A stretch of 64,000 nt of DNA from the NCBI RefSeq assembly GCF_028475105.1, contig NZ_CP116936.1, positions 2,046,001 to 2,110,000 on the forward strand. Reading direction: 5' to 3'. Origin of the DNA: Micromonospora sp. LH3U1. GTDB lineage: Bacteria; Actinomycetota; Actinomycetes; Mycobacteriales; Micromonosporaceae. A program made the position numbers and the translations under genes. The notes beneath the pieces are model-generated. The model was not told the origin of the DNA. It worked only from the letters and a program-made list of their open reading frames with translations, and did not search any database. Of this stretch, positions 33,122 through 42,395 are shown piece by piece (positions within the stretch are counted from its first letter, which is position 1; every line of letters begins with the position of its first letter).

Positions 33122-33591
33122 CCGCGCTGACCATACGCAAGCAGGACGGGGCCTTCGTCCTCGACTCCGGTGCCGGGCCTCGCGCCTCGCTGCGTACCGG
33201 CTGGACCTGGCGGTGCGGCGAGATCCGCACCGACGCGGGCCTCTGGACGGTCGAGCCGACCGACCGCCGACGCATCGGGTTCACCGCCACGGCCGAGCAC
33301 GGCACCGCGGTGCGGCTCGACCCGCGCCGGTCGCACGTGCCGGGGCCCGGCGGGGTGGCGCGCTGGGCGCCCGGTCGCTGCGGTGGTGATTTGGTACGCG
33401 ACGGGCACCGGCTCGGGGTGCGCCTCCCCGGCCGACTCGGCGGGCCGATCCGCGTCGACGTCACCGGCGAATGGGCCGAGGTGGAACTGGTGGCGCTCAC
33501 TGCCTGCTTCGCGCTGATGAGTCGACGGCGGCAGCGCACCCTGATCACGATGGCGGTCGTCAGCACCGCCGGTCGCGGCCCGATGGGTTGA
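33118..33591 (+). CDS. Hypothetical protein (157 aa)
   Basis: A 157-residue soluble protein starting at ATG 33118, which overlaps the stop of the DUF6069-like gene. Repeated strands rich in Trp and Arg (GWTWRCGEIRTDAGLWTVEP, RRIGFTATAEHGTAVRLDPR) suggest an all-beta fold such as a tubby/LURP-like barrel, but I cannot assign a family. The C-terminus ends with a helix VALTACFALMSRRRQRTL. It is co-transcribed with the membrane protein. Function unknown. Confidence 0.7.
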   Translation: MTALTIRKQDGAFVLDSGAGPRASLRTGWTWRCGEIRTDAGLWTVEPTDRRRIGFTATAEHGTAVRLDPRRSHVPGPGGVARWAPGRCGGDLVRDGHRLGVRLPGRLGGPIRVDVTGEWAEVELVALTACFALMSRRRQRTLITMAVVSTAGRGPMG

Positions 33592-33781
33592 CGCGAGCGT
33601 GTCCGGCAGAAGGCTACGACGAGGACGAGTAGTCGGTGGATCCGGCAGGCTCGGGATGGGTTGGGCGATGGGCGTGCGGCAGCGTGCGGTGATCGTTGCT
33701 GCCGCAGGACTGGCGAAGCGGGACCTGGAGGGCTGACCCAGCACCGACTTTTTCGATGCTTACCATGCAGAGCACTCAGGC

Positions 33782-33810
33782 TGTTCACGCTGGCTGATCC
33801 CGGATAGGGT
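33782..33810 (+). promoter_or_regulatory. Putative promoter of the amino acid importer operon
   Basis: TAGGGT (33805-33810) with a weak TGTTCA 17 bases upstream. The start would lie about 24 bases before the GTG, leaving the AGGAGG site intact. Confidence 0.4.
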
Positions 33811-33840
33811 CCCGCCAGTCGCCCAGCCAGGAGGTTTGCC

Positions 33841-34728
33841 GTGCTCAGGAAGCGTGCGCTCCACGTCGTCATCGGCCTCGTCACCATCTCGATCGCTTCC
33901 ACGGGTTGTGGCCGCTCGACGAGCGGGCAGACCCCGCAGTCCGGCGGCACCGCGTCCGTCGCTGCCGACGCGAAGGCCGCCGACCTCGTGCCGGCCACCA
34001 TCAAGGCGAGGGGTGCCCTCCGGGTCGCCACCGCCGAGGGCTACCCACCGATGGAGATGTACAAGAAGGGCACCCAGGATCTGATCGGCGTCGACCCGGA
34101 ACTGGCGGCGGCCGTCGCCGGGAGGCTCGGCCTGAAGCTGGAAATGACCAACGCCAGCTTCCCCGGTCTCATCCCCGGCCTACAGGCCGACCGCTGGGAC
34201 CTGGCGATGTCCTCGATGAGTGACACCGAGGAGCGGCGCAAGGCGGTCGACTTCGTCGACTACTTCCAGGCCGGTGGCTCGATCATGGTGGCCAAGGGCA
34301 ACCCCGCCGGCGTCAAGGACCTCGCCGACCTGTGCGGCCGCACCGTCGTGCTGGCCAAGGGCAGCTCCAACCTCGCCATCGGCGAGGGTCAGAACGCCAC
34401 GTCCGCCAAGAAGATGACGATCTCGCAGAGCGAGGACGCGCCCACCGGCCTGCTCCAGATCGATGCCGGCAGGGCCGTCGCCACCATCGTCGACTACCCG
34501 GTCGCCAAGATGCTCGCCCAGGAGAGCGGCAAGTACGAGGTGCTGGAGGCCCAGTACGAGGCCGGACCGTGGGGCATCGCGATCGACAAGAAGGACAGCC
34601 AGTTGCGCGACGCGGTGCAGCGGGCGCTCCAGGAGCTGATCGACAGCGGTGAGTACACGAAAATCCTGGAGACGTGGGGCGTGACGGGCAGCGCCATCCA
34701 GGCGGCCACCGTCAACGGCCAGAAGTGA
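33841..34728 (+). CDS. Amino acid ABC transporter binding lipoprotein
   Basis: A 295-residue lipoprotein. The signal (about 1-22) ends with lipobox A-S-T-G-C. The mature part is a family 3 (polar amino acid) binding domain: GALRVATAEGYPPMEMYK at the start, LIGVDPELAAAVAGRLGLKL, DLAMSSMSDTEERRKAVDFV and the hinge NLAIGEGQ. GTG 33841 follows AGGAGGTTTGCC, the best binding site in this operon. It is the first of five tightly overlapping genes, whose products point to uptake of D-amino-acid-containing or N-acylated amino acids. Confidence 0.9.
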   Translation: MLRKRALHVVIGLVTISIASTGCGRSTSGQTPQSGGTASVAADAKAADLVPATIKARGALRVATAEGYPPMEMYKKGTQDLIGVDPELAAAVAGRLGLKLEMTNASFPGLIPGLQADRWDLAMSSMSDTEERRKAVDFVDYFQAGGSIMVAKGNPAGVKDLADLCGRTVVLAKGSSNLAIGEGQNATSAKKMTISQSEDAPTGLLQIDAGRAVATIVDYPVAKMLAQESGKYEVLEAQYEAGPWGIAIDKKDSQLRDAVQRALQELIDSGEYTKILETWGVTGSAIQAATVNGQK

Positions 34729-35693
34729 GCACGCCCCTGGACCGTACGGCTGACGAGCGGGTACGCGCCGCGGACCCGGCGCCCGCAGGGCCGGACACCC
34801 CGCAGGCCAACCGGATAAGCCACCCGGTCCGACCGGGGCGATGGCTGGCCGCCGGGGTGGTCGCACTCGTCCTGGTCTGGCTGGGGTGGTCCATCGCCGT
34901 CAACCCCAACCTGCACTGGGACATCGTCGTCGACTACCAGTTCGACCGGGTCATCCTGGAAGGGCTGTGGGTCACCATCCAACTCACGGTCGTGTCGATG
35001 CTGATCGGCGTGGTCCTCGGCGTGGCGGTGGCCCTGATGCAGATCTCCGACAGCCGGATCCTGCGCACCGGGGCCACGGCCTACGTCTGGTTCTTCCGGG
35101 GCACGCCACTCCTGGTCCAGCTGATCTTCTGGTTCAACATCGCGCTGATCTTCCCGGAGATCGGTCTCGGCGTTCCGTTCGGCGGCCCGAAGCTGGTGAC
35201 CTGGGAGACGAACGCCCTTGTCACGGGCTTCGTCGCGGCGCTGCTCGGGCTCAGCATCAACGAGGGCGCCTACATGAGCGAGATCGTCCGTGCCGGACTC
35301 CGCGCCGTCGATCCCGGCCAGCAGGAGGCCGCCGCGGCCCTCGGCATGTCCCGCCCGAAGATCATGAGGCGAGTGGTGCTGCCACAGGCGATGCGGATCA
35401 TCGTCCCGCCCACCGGCAACCAGTTCATCTCGATGCTCAAGACCACCTCGCTGGTCTCGGTGATCGCCGGTGCTGACCTGCTCACTGTCGCCCAACGGCT
35501 CTACCTGACCAACTTCGAGGTGATCGCCCTGCTCATCGTCGCGTCCATCTGGTACCTGGTCCTCACCACCGTTGCCAGCGTCGGCCAGTACTTCCTGGAA
35601 CGCCGGTTCAGCCGGGGCTTCGGGACCACCGTCCCCAGCACGCTGCGCGGACGCATCGGCCGCAACCTGCGCTTCACCGGGAGCGCGCGATGA
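34725..35693 (+). CDS. Amino acid ABC transporter permease
   Basis: A 322-residue HisM/GlnP-type permease. A polar N-terminal tail (about 1-38) precedes a first transmembrane helix (about 40-60). The core domain has the family hallmarks [17 protein letters not shown], an EAA loop [22 protein letters not shown], and [13 protein letters not shown] [20 protein letters not shown] 34725 overlaps the stop of the binding-protein gene (GTGA), so expression is coupled. It forms the channel with the ATPase downstream, probably as a homodimer since only one permease gene is present. Confidence 0.92.
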   Translation: MSTPLDRTADERVRAADPAPAGPDTPQANRISHPVRPGRWLAAGVVALVLVWLGWSIAVNPNLHWDIVVDYQFDRVILEGLWVTIQLTVVSMLIGVVLGVAVALMQISDSRILRTGATAYVWFFRGTPLLVQLIFWFNIALIFPEIGLGVPFGGPKLVTWETNALVTGFVAALLGLSINEGAYMSEIVRAGLRAVDPGQQEAAAALGMSRPKIMRRVVLPQAMRIIVPPTGNQFISMLKTTSLVSVIAGADLLTVAQRLYLTNFEVIALLIVASIWYLVLTTVASVGQYFLERRFSRGFGTTVPSTLRGRIGRNLRFTGSAR

Positions 35694-36454
35694 CCGCGCC
35701 GATGGTGCGGTGCCGGCAGGTACGCAAGAGCTTCGGCCCCCTCGAGGTGCTGCGCGGCATCGACCTGGTCATCGAGCGCGGCCAGGTGGTCTGCGTGGTC
35801 GGCCCCTCCGGGTCCGGCAAGTCCACCCTGCTGCGCTGCCTCAACCACCTTGAGGAGCCGCAGGCGGGCCGGATCTACGTCGATGACGAACTGATCGGGT
35901 ACGAGGAGCGCGGCGGGCGGCTGCGACCGCTGCCGGACGCCCGGTTGCGCCGGCAGCGCGAGTCGATCGGCATGGTGTTCCAGCGGTTTCACCTCTTCCC
36001 ACACCGCACCGCGCTGGGGAACGTGATGGAGGGCCTGATCGCCGTGAAGGGCGTCCGGGTGGCCGACGCCCGCAAGCGCGCCGGTGACCTGCTCGACCGG
36101 GTCGGGCTCGCCGACCGGGCGCACCACTACCCGGCGCAGCTCTCCGGCGGGCAGCAGCAGCGGGTGGCCATCGCGCGGTCCCTGGCGATGTCGCCGAAGC
36201 TGATGCTCTTCGACGAGCCGACCTCGGCGCTCGATCCCGAACTGGTCGGCGAGGTGTTGGAGGTGATGAAGGACCTGGCGGCGAGCGGCATGACGATGAT
36301 CGTGGTGACCCACGAGATGGGCTTCGCCCGCGAGGTCGGCGACCACCTGGTCTTCATGGACGACGGCCTGATCGTCGAGGAGGGCCCGCCGCGGGATGTT
36401 CTCGCCGCGCCGGCGCACGAACGGACCCGCGCGTTCCTGTCCAAGGTGCTGTGA
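35690..36454 (+). CDS. Amino acid ABC transporter ATP-binding protein
   Basis: A 254-residue GlnQ/HisP-type ATPase. Walker [11 protein letters not shown]-loop [13 protein letters not shown], signature [15 protein letters not shown], Walker [15 protein letters not shown] and switch His [12 protein letters not shown]. The length matches the family. The ATG overlaps the permease stop (ATGA). The downstream D-aminoacylase starts within its stop codon (TGATG), so uptake and hydrolysis are translated from one message. Confidence 0.95.
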   Translation: MTAPMVRCRQVRKSFGPLEVLRGIDLVIERGQVVCVVGPSGSGKSTLLRCLNHLEEPQAGRIYVDDELIGYEERGGRLRPLPDARLRRQRESIGMVFQRFHLFPHRTALGNVMEGLIAVKGVRVADARKRAGDLLDRVGLADRAHHYPAQLSGGQQQRVAIARSLAMSPKLMLFDEPTSALDPELVGEVLEVMKDLAASGMTMIVVTHEMGFAREVGDHLVFMDDGLIVEEGPPRDVLAAPAHERTRAFLSKVL

Positions 36455-38070
36455 TGGAGCTCGACCTGCTGGTCACCGACGGTGAAGTCATCGACGGCAG
36501 CGGCTCGCCCGCCCGCAGCGTCGACGTGGGGGTGCGGGACGGCCGGTTGCTGCTGCTGCCACCGGGCAGCCGCAGCGCCGCCACGGTCGTGAACGCCCGC
36601 GGCCTGGTCGTCACCCCGGGCTTCATCGACGTGCACACCCACTCCGACCTGCTCGCCGGCGACGACGAGCAGCGAGAGACGCTGCGCCTCGCGCCGCTGC
36701 GCCAGGGCGTCACCACCGAGATCTGTGGCAACTGCGGGATCAGTCCCTTCCCGGTCCCGGCAGGGCAGGCCGAGATGGTGCGAGACCTGGTCGCCGCGAC
36801 GTTCGGCCCGCCTGCGGCGACCTACGCGTCCTTCGCGGAGTTCGCCGCTGCGCAGGGCGCGGCTCGGCGCAATCACCTCGCCACCCTGGTGGGCCACGGC
36901 ACGCTCCGCGCCGCGGTCGTCGGCTTCGCGCAGCGCCGGGCCACCGCCGACGAGCTCCGGCACATGTGCGCGCTGCTCGACGAGGCGCTCACCGCTGGCG
37001 CGGCCGGACTCTCCACCGGCCTGATCTACTCGCCGGGGGTGAACGCGGGCACCGACGAGGTCATCGCGCTCGCCCGGGTCGCCGCCGCGCACGGCAAGCC
37101 GTACGTGACGCACCTGCGCGACGAGATGTCGCAGGTCGAGTCGGCGCTGGAAGAAGCGATCGAGATCGCCACCGCGGCCGGGGCGGCGTTGCAGGTGTCG
37201 CACCACAAGACGGCCGGGCGACGTTCCTGGGGCGCGACGGTGCGCACCCTGGCCCGACTCGAGCGGGCACGGGCCGAAGGGCTGGACGTCCTCTGCGACG
37301 TCTACCCGTACACCGCCGGGAGCACGGCACTGCACGCCCTGCTCCCGCCCTGGGTCATCGCCGATGGCGTGCCGGCGATGCTCACCGCCGTCCGAGAGGC
37401 GACGGTCCGGGACCGCATCCGCGCGGACCTGGCCGCCGGGCTGCCCGGTTGGGAGAACACCGTCGGCAACGGCGGCTGGGACCTGATCAGGGTTGCGTCC
37501 GCCCCGACCAGCCCGGAGGTCGAGGGGCACACCATCGCCGACCTCGCCGCCGCCCGCGGCGTCGACCCCGTCGACTGGGTCTGCGACCTGCTCGCGGCCG
37601 AGGCCGGCAACGTGACCATCCTCAGCCACTCGATGCGGGAGGACGACGTGCGGCGGGTACTCGCCAGCCCGCTGGCCATGCTCTGCTCCGACGGCGTGCC
37701 CAAGCCGGGGCGGCCCCATCCGCGCTGGGCGGGCAGCTTCGCCCGGGTGCTCGGCCACTACGTCCGTGACGTGGGCCTGCTGAGCCTGACCGAGGCCGTG
37801 CACAAGATGACCGGGATGCCCGCCCACCGTTTCGGCCTGACCGGGCGGGGTCTGCTCGCCGACGGGTACGCGGCGGACCTGGTCGTCCTCGACCCCGCCG
37901 AGGCCGCCGACGGCGCGACCTACGACGACCCGCTCGCGCCGCCGCGTGGCGTCCGCTACGTCGTGGTCGACGGCCGGGTCGTCGTGGACGGCGACCGGGT
38001 CACCGAGGCCCGACCGGGTCGGGTGCTGGCCGTAGCGGACCGCGCGCCTGCCACGCCGAGGCGGACGTGA
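36454..38070 (+). CDS. D-aminoacylase / N-acyl-D-amino acid deacylase family
   Basis: A 538-residue amidohydrolase of the D-aminoacylase type. These enzymes release a D-amino acid from N-acyl-D-amino acids or act on related N-acyl or dihydroorotase-like substrates. It has an N-terminal beta segment, metal motif DVHTHSDL (59-66, H61 and H63), the CGNCGISP motif (91-98), YVTHLRDEM and VSHHKTAG (later His ligands), and the late motif FGLTGRGLLADGYAADLVVLDP. It is cytosolic. ATG 36454 shares a base with the preceding stop; a GTG at 36451 adds one residue. Placed in an importer operon, it should process the imported compound. Confidence 0.9.
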   Translation: MELDLLVTDGEVIDGSGSPARSVDVGVRDGRLLLLPPGSRSAATVVNARGLVVTPGFIDVHTHSDLLAGDDEQRETLRLAPLRQGVTTEICGNCGISPFPVPAGQAEMVRDLVAATFGPPAATYASFAEFAAAQGAARRNHLATLVGHGTLRAAVVGFAQRRATADELRHMCALLDEALTAGAAGLSTGLIYSPGVNAGTDEVIALARVAAAHGKPYVTHLRDEMSQVESALEEAIEIATAAGAALQVSHHKTAGRRSWGATVRTLARLERARAEGLDVLCDVYPYTAGSTALHALLPPWVIADGVPAMLTAVREATVRDRIRADLAAGLPGWENTVGNGGWDLIRVASAPTSPEVEGHTIADLAAARGVDPVDWVCDLLAAEAGNVTILSHSMREDDVRRVLASPLAMLCSDGVPKPGRPHPRWAGSFARVLGHYVRDVGLLSLTEAVHKMTGMPAHRFGLTGRGLLADGYAADLVVLDPAEAADGATYDDPLAPPRGVRYVVVDGRVVVDGDRVTEARPGRVLAVADRAPATPRRT

Positions 38071-38870
38071 CCGCCGACGGCCCGGCCGCCCCCACGCGCG
38101 TCGGTGCGATGGTGCGACGGCTGGACGACGGGCGCATCCTCTCGCTCGACCCGGACCTCGTCCTGCCGCTCGCCAGTGTCGGCAAGCTGCTGCTACTCGG
38201 CGAGGTGGCCCGCCGCCTCGCCGACGGGACCCTCGCCCCCGACCATCCGGTCGACCTGCTCGACGACGACCGGGCACTCGGCGGAACCGGCCTGCTCGGC
38301 CTGCTCTCGCCGCGACGGTGGACCGTCGCCGACCTCACCACCGCGGTAGCCACGGTGAGCGACAACGCGGCCACGAACGCCCTGCTGCGGCTGGTGACCC
38401 TCGACGCCGTGCAGGACCTGGCCCGCCGCAGCGGCCTTCGGGACACCACTGTGCACGACCGGATCCGGGCCACCCGCGGCCCGGACGTACCACCGACGTT
38501 CGCAACCGGCACCGCCCACGACCTCTGCGCTCTCCTCGCGGACGTGGCGACCGGAACCTGGCAGGGTCAGCGGGCGTCCGGACTGCTGCGCGGGTGGCTC
38601 GCGCAGAACACCGACCGCACGCTCGTCGCCGACACCATCCGCCACGACCCCTGGTCGGTCGCCGGCGTCCAGGTGATGAACAAGACCGGCACCGACACCG
38701 GGGTACGCGCCGACGCCGGCATCGTCGTCGGCCGGCGCACCGTCGTCTACGCCGTGGTCGCGGCCTTCCCGTCCGGCGCGGAACGGGCCGCGGTGGGGGA
38801 GCTGCGGCGGTGGGGCACGGCCGTAGACCGGCTCGCCGGCACCCGCGGCCACCGCTCCATGAGCTCCTGA
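38067..38870 (+). CDS. Cytosolic class-A beta-lactamase-like serine hydrolase
   Basis: A 267-residue protein with the penicillin-recognising fold. It has S37-V-G-K40 (SxxK), S98-D-N100 (SDN) and K206-T-G208 (KTG). The class A E166 loop is not evident, and there is no signal peptide, so it is likely not a secreted lactamase. Cytosolic relatives hydrolyse D-amino-acid amides, esters or peptides. GTG 38067 overlaps the D-aminoacylase stop (GTGA), making it the fifth coupled gene. Its last 124 bases overlap the opposite-strand LysR gene. Role in cleaving the imported D-residue compound is inference. Confidence 0.85.
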   Translation: MTADGPAAPTRVGAMVRRLDDGRILSLDPDLVLPLASVGKLLLLGEVARRLADGTLAPDHPVDLLDDDRALGGTGLLGLLSPRRWTVADLTTAVATVSDNAATNALLRLVTLDAVQDLARRSGLRDTTVHDRIRATRGPDVPPTFATGTAHDLCALLADVATGTWQGQRASGLLRGWLAQNTDRTLVADTIRHDPWSVAGVQVMNKTGTDTGVRADAGIVVGRRTVVYAVVAAFPSGAERAAVGELRRWGTAVDRLAGTRGHRSMSS

Positions 38871-39766
38871 CTGAGCCCTGCCGCGGCGTCGGTCAGCCGG
38901 TCCACGAAACTGCCGACCACCGGGTTCGGGTTGCCGGGGCGCAGCGCCACCCCGATCTCCCGGTGCAGGTTGGCGTGGGCGAGCGGCTGGACCGCCACCT
39001 CGCCGGGGTCGCGCAGACCCAGCGACGGCACCAACGCGACGCCGACACCGGCCCGGACCAGGCCCAGCACCACCTCGTAGTGGTCGCTGCGGCAGCGGAT
39101 CCGGGGCTGGAATCCCTCGGCGCGCGCCGCCAACTCCAGCACGGAGACCTCGCCCTGCACACCGAGCGTGGTGATCCACGGCTCGTCGGCCAGGTCGGTG
39201 AGCCGCAGCCGCCGCCCGGCGAGCGGGTGGCCGGCCGGGAGTACCACCAGTTGTGGATCAATCATCAGTGAAGAGACCTTGGCGCCGGGGGAAATCTCCG
39301 GGGCGGGACTCAGCGGATGGTCGAACACCACCACGAGGTCAAGCTCGCCCTGGTTGAGCTGGGGGAGCAGGTCGGACGGCTGCCCCAGGATCAACGCCAA
39401 CTCGACCTGAGGGTGGTCGGCGGTGAAGCTGGACAGAGCGCGCGGCAGCAACTCCGTGCCGGCGGTGGCGAAGAAGCCGATCCGCAGCAGGCCCCGCCGG
39501 CCGTCCCCATGGGCCGACAGCTCGTCGCGGGCGGCTGACATCAGATCGATGATCTGCTGCGCGTAGTCGGCCAGCCGCTGACCCGCCACGGTGAGCCGCA
39601 GGCTTCGCGGCCCTCGGTCCACCAGCGCCACCCCGGCCTCCTGCTCCAGAGCGGCGAGCTGGTGGGAGACGGCGGACGGGCTGAGCCGGAGCTGCTCGGC
39701 GGCGGCGACGATGGTCCCGTGCCGGGCGATCTCCAGCACAACCTGCAGGCGCGCCGTGTTGAACAT
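38747..39766 (-). CDS. LysR-family transcriptional regulator
   Basis: A 339-residue LysR regulator. The HTH (about 1-60: LQVVLEIARHGTIVAAAEQLRLSPSAVSHQLAALEQ) is followed by the effector-binding domain (about 90-295). The C-terminal 40 residues (Arg/Ser/Ala-rich) are encoded opposite the end of the hydrolase gene and may be dispensable. It converges on the importer operon rather than diverging from a promoter, which is unusual for LysR autoregulation. It may still sense an amino acid. ATG 39766 is preceded by GGAAAGGCGG. Confidence 0.9.
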   Translation of the reverse strand: MFNTARLQVVLEIARHGTIVAAAEQLRLSPSAVSHQLAALEQEAGVALVDRGPRSLRLTVAGQRLADYAQQIIDLMSAARDELSAHGDGRRGLLRIGFFATAGTELLPRALSSFTADHPQVELALILGQPSDLLPQLNQGELDLVVVFDHPLSPAPEISPGAKVSSLMIDPQLVVLPAGHPLAGRRLRLTDLADEPWITTLGVQGEVSVLELAARAEGFQPRIRCRSDHYEVVLGLVRAGVGVALVPSLGLRDPGEVAVQPLAHANLHREIGVALRPGNPNPVVGSFVDRLTDAAAGLSQELMERWPRVPASRSTAVPHRRSSPTAARSAPDGKAATTA

Positions 39767-39861
39767 GCGTGGACCGCCTTTCCTGCTCCCAACGGCCTGT
39801 TGAGAATACGCACGATCACCAGCGCCGGGCCGCGTTGGTCGGCGGCCAGGCGGATACCGGA

Positions 39862-41676
39862 TCAGTGGTCGGGGGAGTCTCGGATGGCGAGTGCGGCTTG
39901 GATGAGCGCGGCGTGGGTCAGCGTCTGCGGGTAGTTGCCGAGGTGGCCCCCCGTCGCGGGGTCCACCTCTTCGGCGTAGAGGCCGAGTGGGCTGGCGTAG
40001 TCGAGCATGGCCTGGAACAGTTCGACGGCCTCGATGCGGCGCCCGGTGCGTGCGAGGCCCTGAACGAGCCAGAATGAGCAGGGCAGGAACGCGCCTTCGG
40101 TGCCGGGTAGGCCGTCTCGTCCCGGCGGGTAGCGGTAGAGGAGCGGACCACCGGCGGAGAGCCTGTCCCGAATGGCGTCGATGGTGCCGCGTACCCGGGG
40201 CGACCCGATGTTGTCCATGCCGAGCAGCGGCAGGACGAGCAGGGCCGCGTCGAGATCCTGGGAGCCGTAGCTACGGACGTAGCTGGCCGCCGTCGGGTCG
40301 AAGCCGTGAGTCCGAACCTCGGCGGCGATGGCGTCACGGGATTTCTGCCAGCGTCGGCGCTGGCGGTCCCGCAGGGGGTGAGTGTCGGCGATGGCCAGGG
40401 CACGGTCCAGGGCGAGCCAGCCCATGAGCTTGGAATGGACGTGTTGGGCGGGTTCGCGGACCTCCCAGATACCGGCGTCGGGCTCCTGCCAACAGCCGGC
40501 GACCACGTCGGCGAAACCGCGCACCGACCGCCACGTCTCGGCGTAAAGGCGGTGTCCGGCCTGAGCGAACGCCCAGGCGGCGTCGATCACCCAGCCGTAG
40601 CCGTCGAGCTGGTGTTGGCTGGCGGCGCCGTTGCCGATCCGTACCGGCAGGCTGTCGAGATAGCCGGGCCAGTTGGTTAGTTCCCGCTCCGCTGGTACGC
40701 GGCGGCCGTGCAGGGTGAGCAGTGCCGGTAGGCGTGGCCGCTGCAGCCGGCTGGCGTGCAACAGCCACGCGAGGAACCCGCGGGCCTCGTCTGTCTTGCC
40801 GAGGCTGAGGAAGGCGCTGACGCCGATGCTGGCGTCGCGGGGCCAGACATAGCGGTAGTCCCAGTTTCGTACCCCGCCGAGATCCTCGGGCAATGACGTG
40901 GTGGGTGCGGCAACCGGGGCTCGCGAGGGCGAGTACGTCAGCAGACGCAAGGTGAGCAGGCTTCGTACGACGTGTTCGCGGAAAGGCAGCGTCTCGTCGA
41001 TTTCCGCGGCCCAGGCCCGCCATCGGGCTTCGTCCTCGCTGAGCAGTTCCCAGACGGCTCCCGGCTCGACGTGGATGAGCGGTTCGCGGTGGGCCACGGC
41101 CAGTACGAGGGTGACGGGACGGCCTGGTATGACCGTGATCGAGGTGGGCCGACCCGGTTCGATGCTGAGTTCGGGCGTGCTGCCCAGCGAAACCGCGAGC
41201 GGCCCCCACTCACACACGAGGGCCTGGCGCCGGTGGTGGACTCGGGGCCTGCGGTGCCGTGCGCCGAGGCGGGGGTCGAACTCCACGACGACGTCGACCG
41301 CTGCTTGCTCGGCCGACAGACGCCGCACGATCAGTGTCGTGGGCAGCAGGCGGCCGCTGACCTCGGCCACCATGGCCTCGGTGAGGCTGAGCCGGCCGCT
41401 GCCCACCGCCCAGGTGGTCTCCAGGGTGGCGGTGTGCTGCCGGTAACGTCGCTCGACGACCACTGCTGGCCGGGAGGGTCCAACCCGGAACGTTCCCGCC
41501 TGCGGGCCTCCGACCAGCCGGCCGAACAGGGGCTCGCCGTCGAAGCGGGGCACGCAGAGCCAGTCCATCCCGCCGTCACTCGCGACCAGGGCAGCGGTGC
41601 GTGTGTCACCCAGCAGGCCGTAGTCGCTGATCGGCGCCGAGGGCCGGGGAGACGTCGTGTCGGGCGCACCGGTCAT
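39862..41676 (-). CDS. GH15-family glycosidase (glucoamylase/trehalase-like)
   Basis: A 604-residue cytosolic alpha-glycosidase. The N-terminal beta domain (about 1-210, starting PISDYGLLGDTRTAALVASD) and the alpha/alpha-barrel (about 225-600) match actinobacterial GH15 proteins, several of which act as trehalases. The catalytic segment NWDYRYVWPRDAS and the late segment EGAFLPCSFWLVQGLARTG carry the expected acidic residues. No signal peptide. ATG 41676 is taken because the domain starts right after it; a GTG at 41712 would add 12 residues. The small membrane protein upstream is on the same strand, 70 bases away. Confidence 0.88.
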   Translation of the reverse strand: MTGAPDTTSPRPSAPISDYGLLGDTRTAALVASDGGMDWLCVPRFDGEPLFGRLVGGPQAGTFRVGPSRPAVVVERRYRQHTATLETTWAVGSGRLSLTEAMVAEVSGRLLPTTLIVRRLSAEQAAVDVVVEFDPRLGARHRRPRVHHRRQALVCEWGPLAVSLGSTPELSIEPGRPTSITVIPGRPVTLVLAVAHREPLIHVEPGAVWELLSEDEARWRAWAAEIDETLPFREHVVRSLLTLRLLTYSPSRAPVAAPTTSLPEDLGGVRNWDYRYVWPRDASIGVSAFLSLGKTDEARGFLAWLLHASRLQRPRLPALLTLHGRRVPAERELTNWPGYLDSLPVRIGNGAASQHQLDGYGWVIDAAWAFAQAGHRLYAETWRSVRGFADVVAGCWQEPDAGIWEVREPAQHVHSKLMGWLALDRALAIADTHPLRDRQRRRWQKSRDAIAAEVRTHGFDPTAASYVRSYGSQDLDAALLVLPLLGMDNIGSPRVRGTIDAIRDRLSAGGPLLYRYPPGRDGLPGTEGAFLPCSFWLVQGLARTGRRIEAVELFQAMLDYASPLGLYAEEVDPATGGHLGNYPQTLTHAALIQAALAIRDSPDH

Positions 41677-41746
41677 GGAGATCGCTTCCCAACGAGTCGC
41701 ACTGGTGAACACAGCCCATCAGGCGGGGATACCAGTGAGGTGCGGG

Positions 41747-42223
41747 TCACTTGGCTTGGAGGAGCAGTCCGAGACAGACCCCGTAGATGACGTGGACGAC
41801 AGCCGTGACCACGGGGGTCTGGATGCCGTAGTTGAGGGCGAACAGGCCGGGCGGCTCCAACACGGCCGTGCTGGCCGGCCCCGCCCGCTGCGAGGCCATG
41901 CGCGGGTGGACACCTGGAAGCAGCGGCAGAATCACCGTCAGCGCAATCCCGACGTGCAGCATCCCGAACAACCCTCCGATCCACCAGGTGGCGCGGTGCA
42001 ACAGGGCGAACGCGGCCGCGTAACCGAGGGCGAAACCCTGACCGACGCAGAGGTGAAGGAGGAACCCGACGACTCGGGCCCGATCCGGGTCCTCGGTGAC
42101 GAGGGTCCCGAGCACCAGGGGAAGGTCGAGCCGAGTGAGGCCGGCCAGTTGAGCGGTTATCATCGCCGCGGTGAGCGCCGCGGTGGCGACCAACCCGAAC
42201 AACGCCCATCCGGCCCAGTCCAT
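41747..42223 (-). CDS. Four-helix membrane protein, unknown function
   Basis: A 158-residue integral membrane protein with four hydrophobic helices (about 5-28, 48-72, 78-102, 132-155). Conserved-looking motifs are GFLLHLCVGQGFALGYAAAF and LFGMLHVGIALTVILPLLPGVHPRM, in which His and Gly lie within helices. I do not know the family's function. It probably forms an operon with the GH15 gene and with the 56-codon frame that ends one base before its ATG. Confidence 0.8.
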   Translation of the reverse strand: MDWAGWALFGLVATAALTAAMITAQLAGLTRLDLPLVLGTLVTEDPDRARVVGFLLHLCVGQGFALGYAAAFALLHRATWWIGGLFGMLHVGIALTVILPLLPGVHPRMASQRAGPASTAVLEPPGLFALNYGIQTPVVTAVVHVIYGVCLGLLLQAK

Positions 42224-42224
42224 C

Positions 42225-42395
42225 TCAGCAGTGGTTGACGTCGCGGGCGTTTGCAGTCGGTACGGCGGCGCAGGTGCCGCGGACGCCAGCCCTCCCGACG
42301 TCGGCCTCGGTCAGCCGCGCACGTAGGCGGGTGTGAACAGCCGAACAGCCGCTGCCGGCCGTCGACACCGGGCGCGCCGAGGTGCTCTCGGTCAT
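42225..42395 (-). CDS. Possible small coupled protein (56 aa)
   Basis: A short frame, starting at ATG 42395 after GGAGGGTGG and stopping one base before the ATG of the membrane-protein gene (TGAgATG). This is a classic coupling arrangement. The product is Ser/Thr/Ala-rich with three Cys residues, ends ...ARDVNHC, and resembles nothing I recognise. The good binding site and the stop/start geometry are the only support; it could be a leader peptide. Confidence 0.4.
   Translation of the reverse strand: MTESTSARPVSTAGSGCSAVHTRLRARLTEADVGRAGVRGTCAAVPTANARDVNHC

Noticed and set aside
38067..38870. Antibiotic-resistance beta-lactamase
   Set aside because: SxxK, SDN and KTG are present, but there is no export signal and no clear class A Glu166 loop. 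The operon context is amino acid catabolism.
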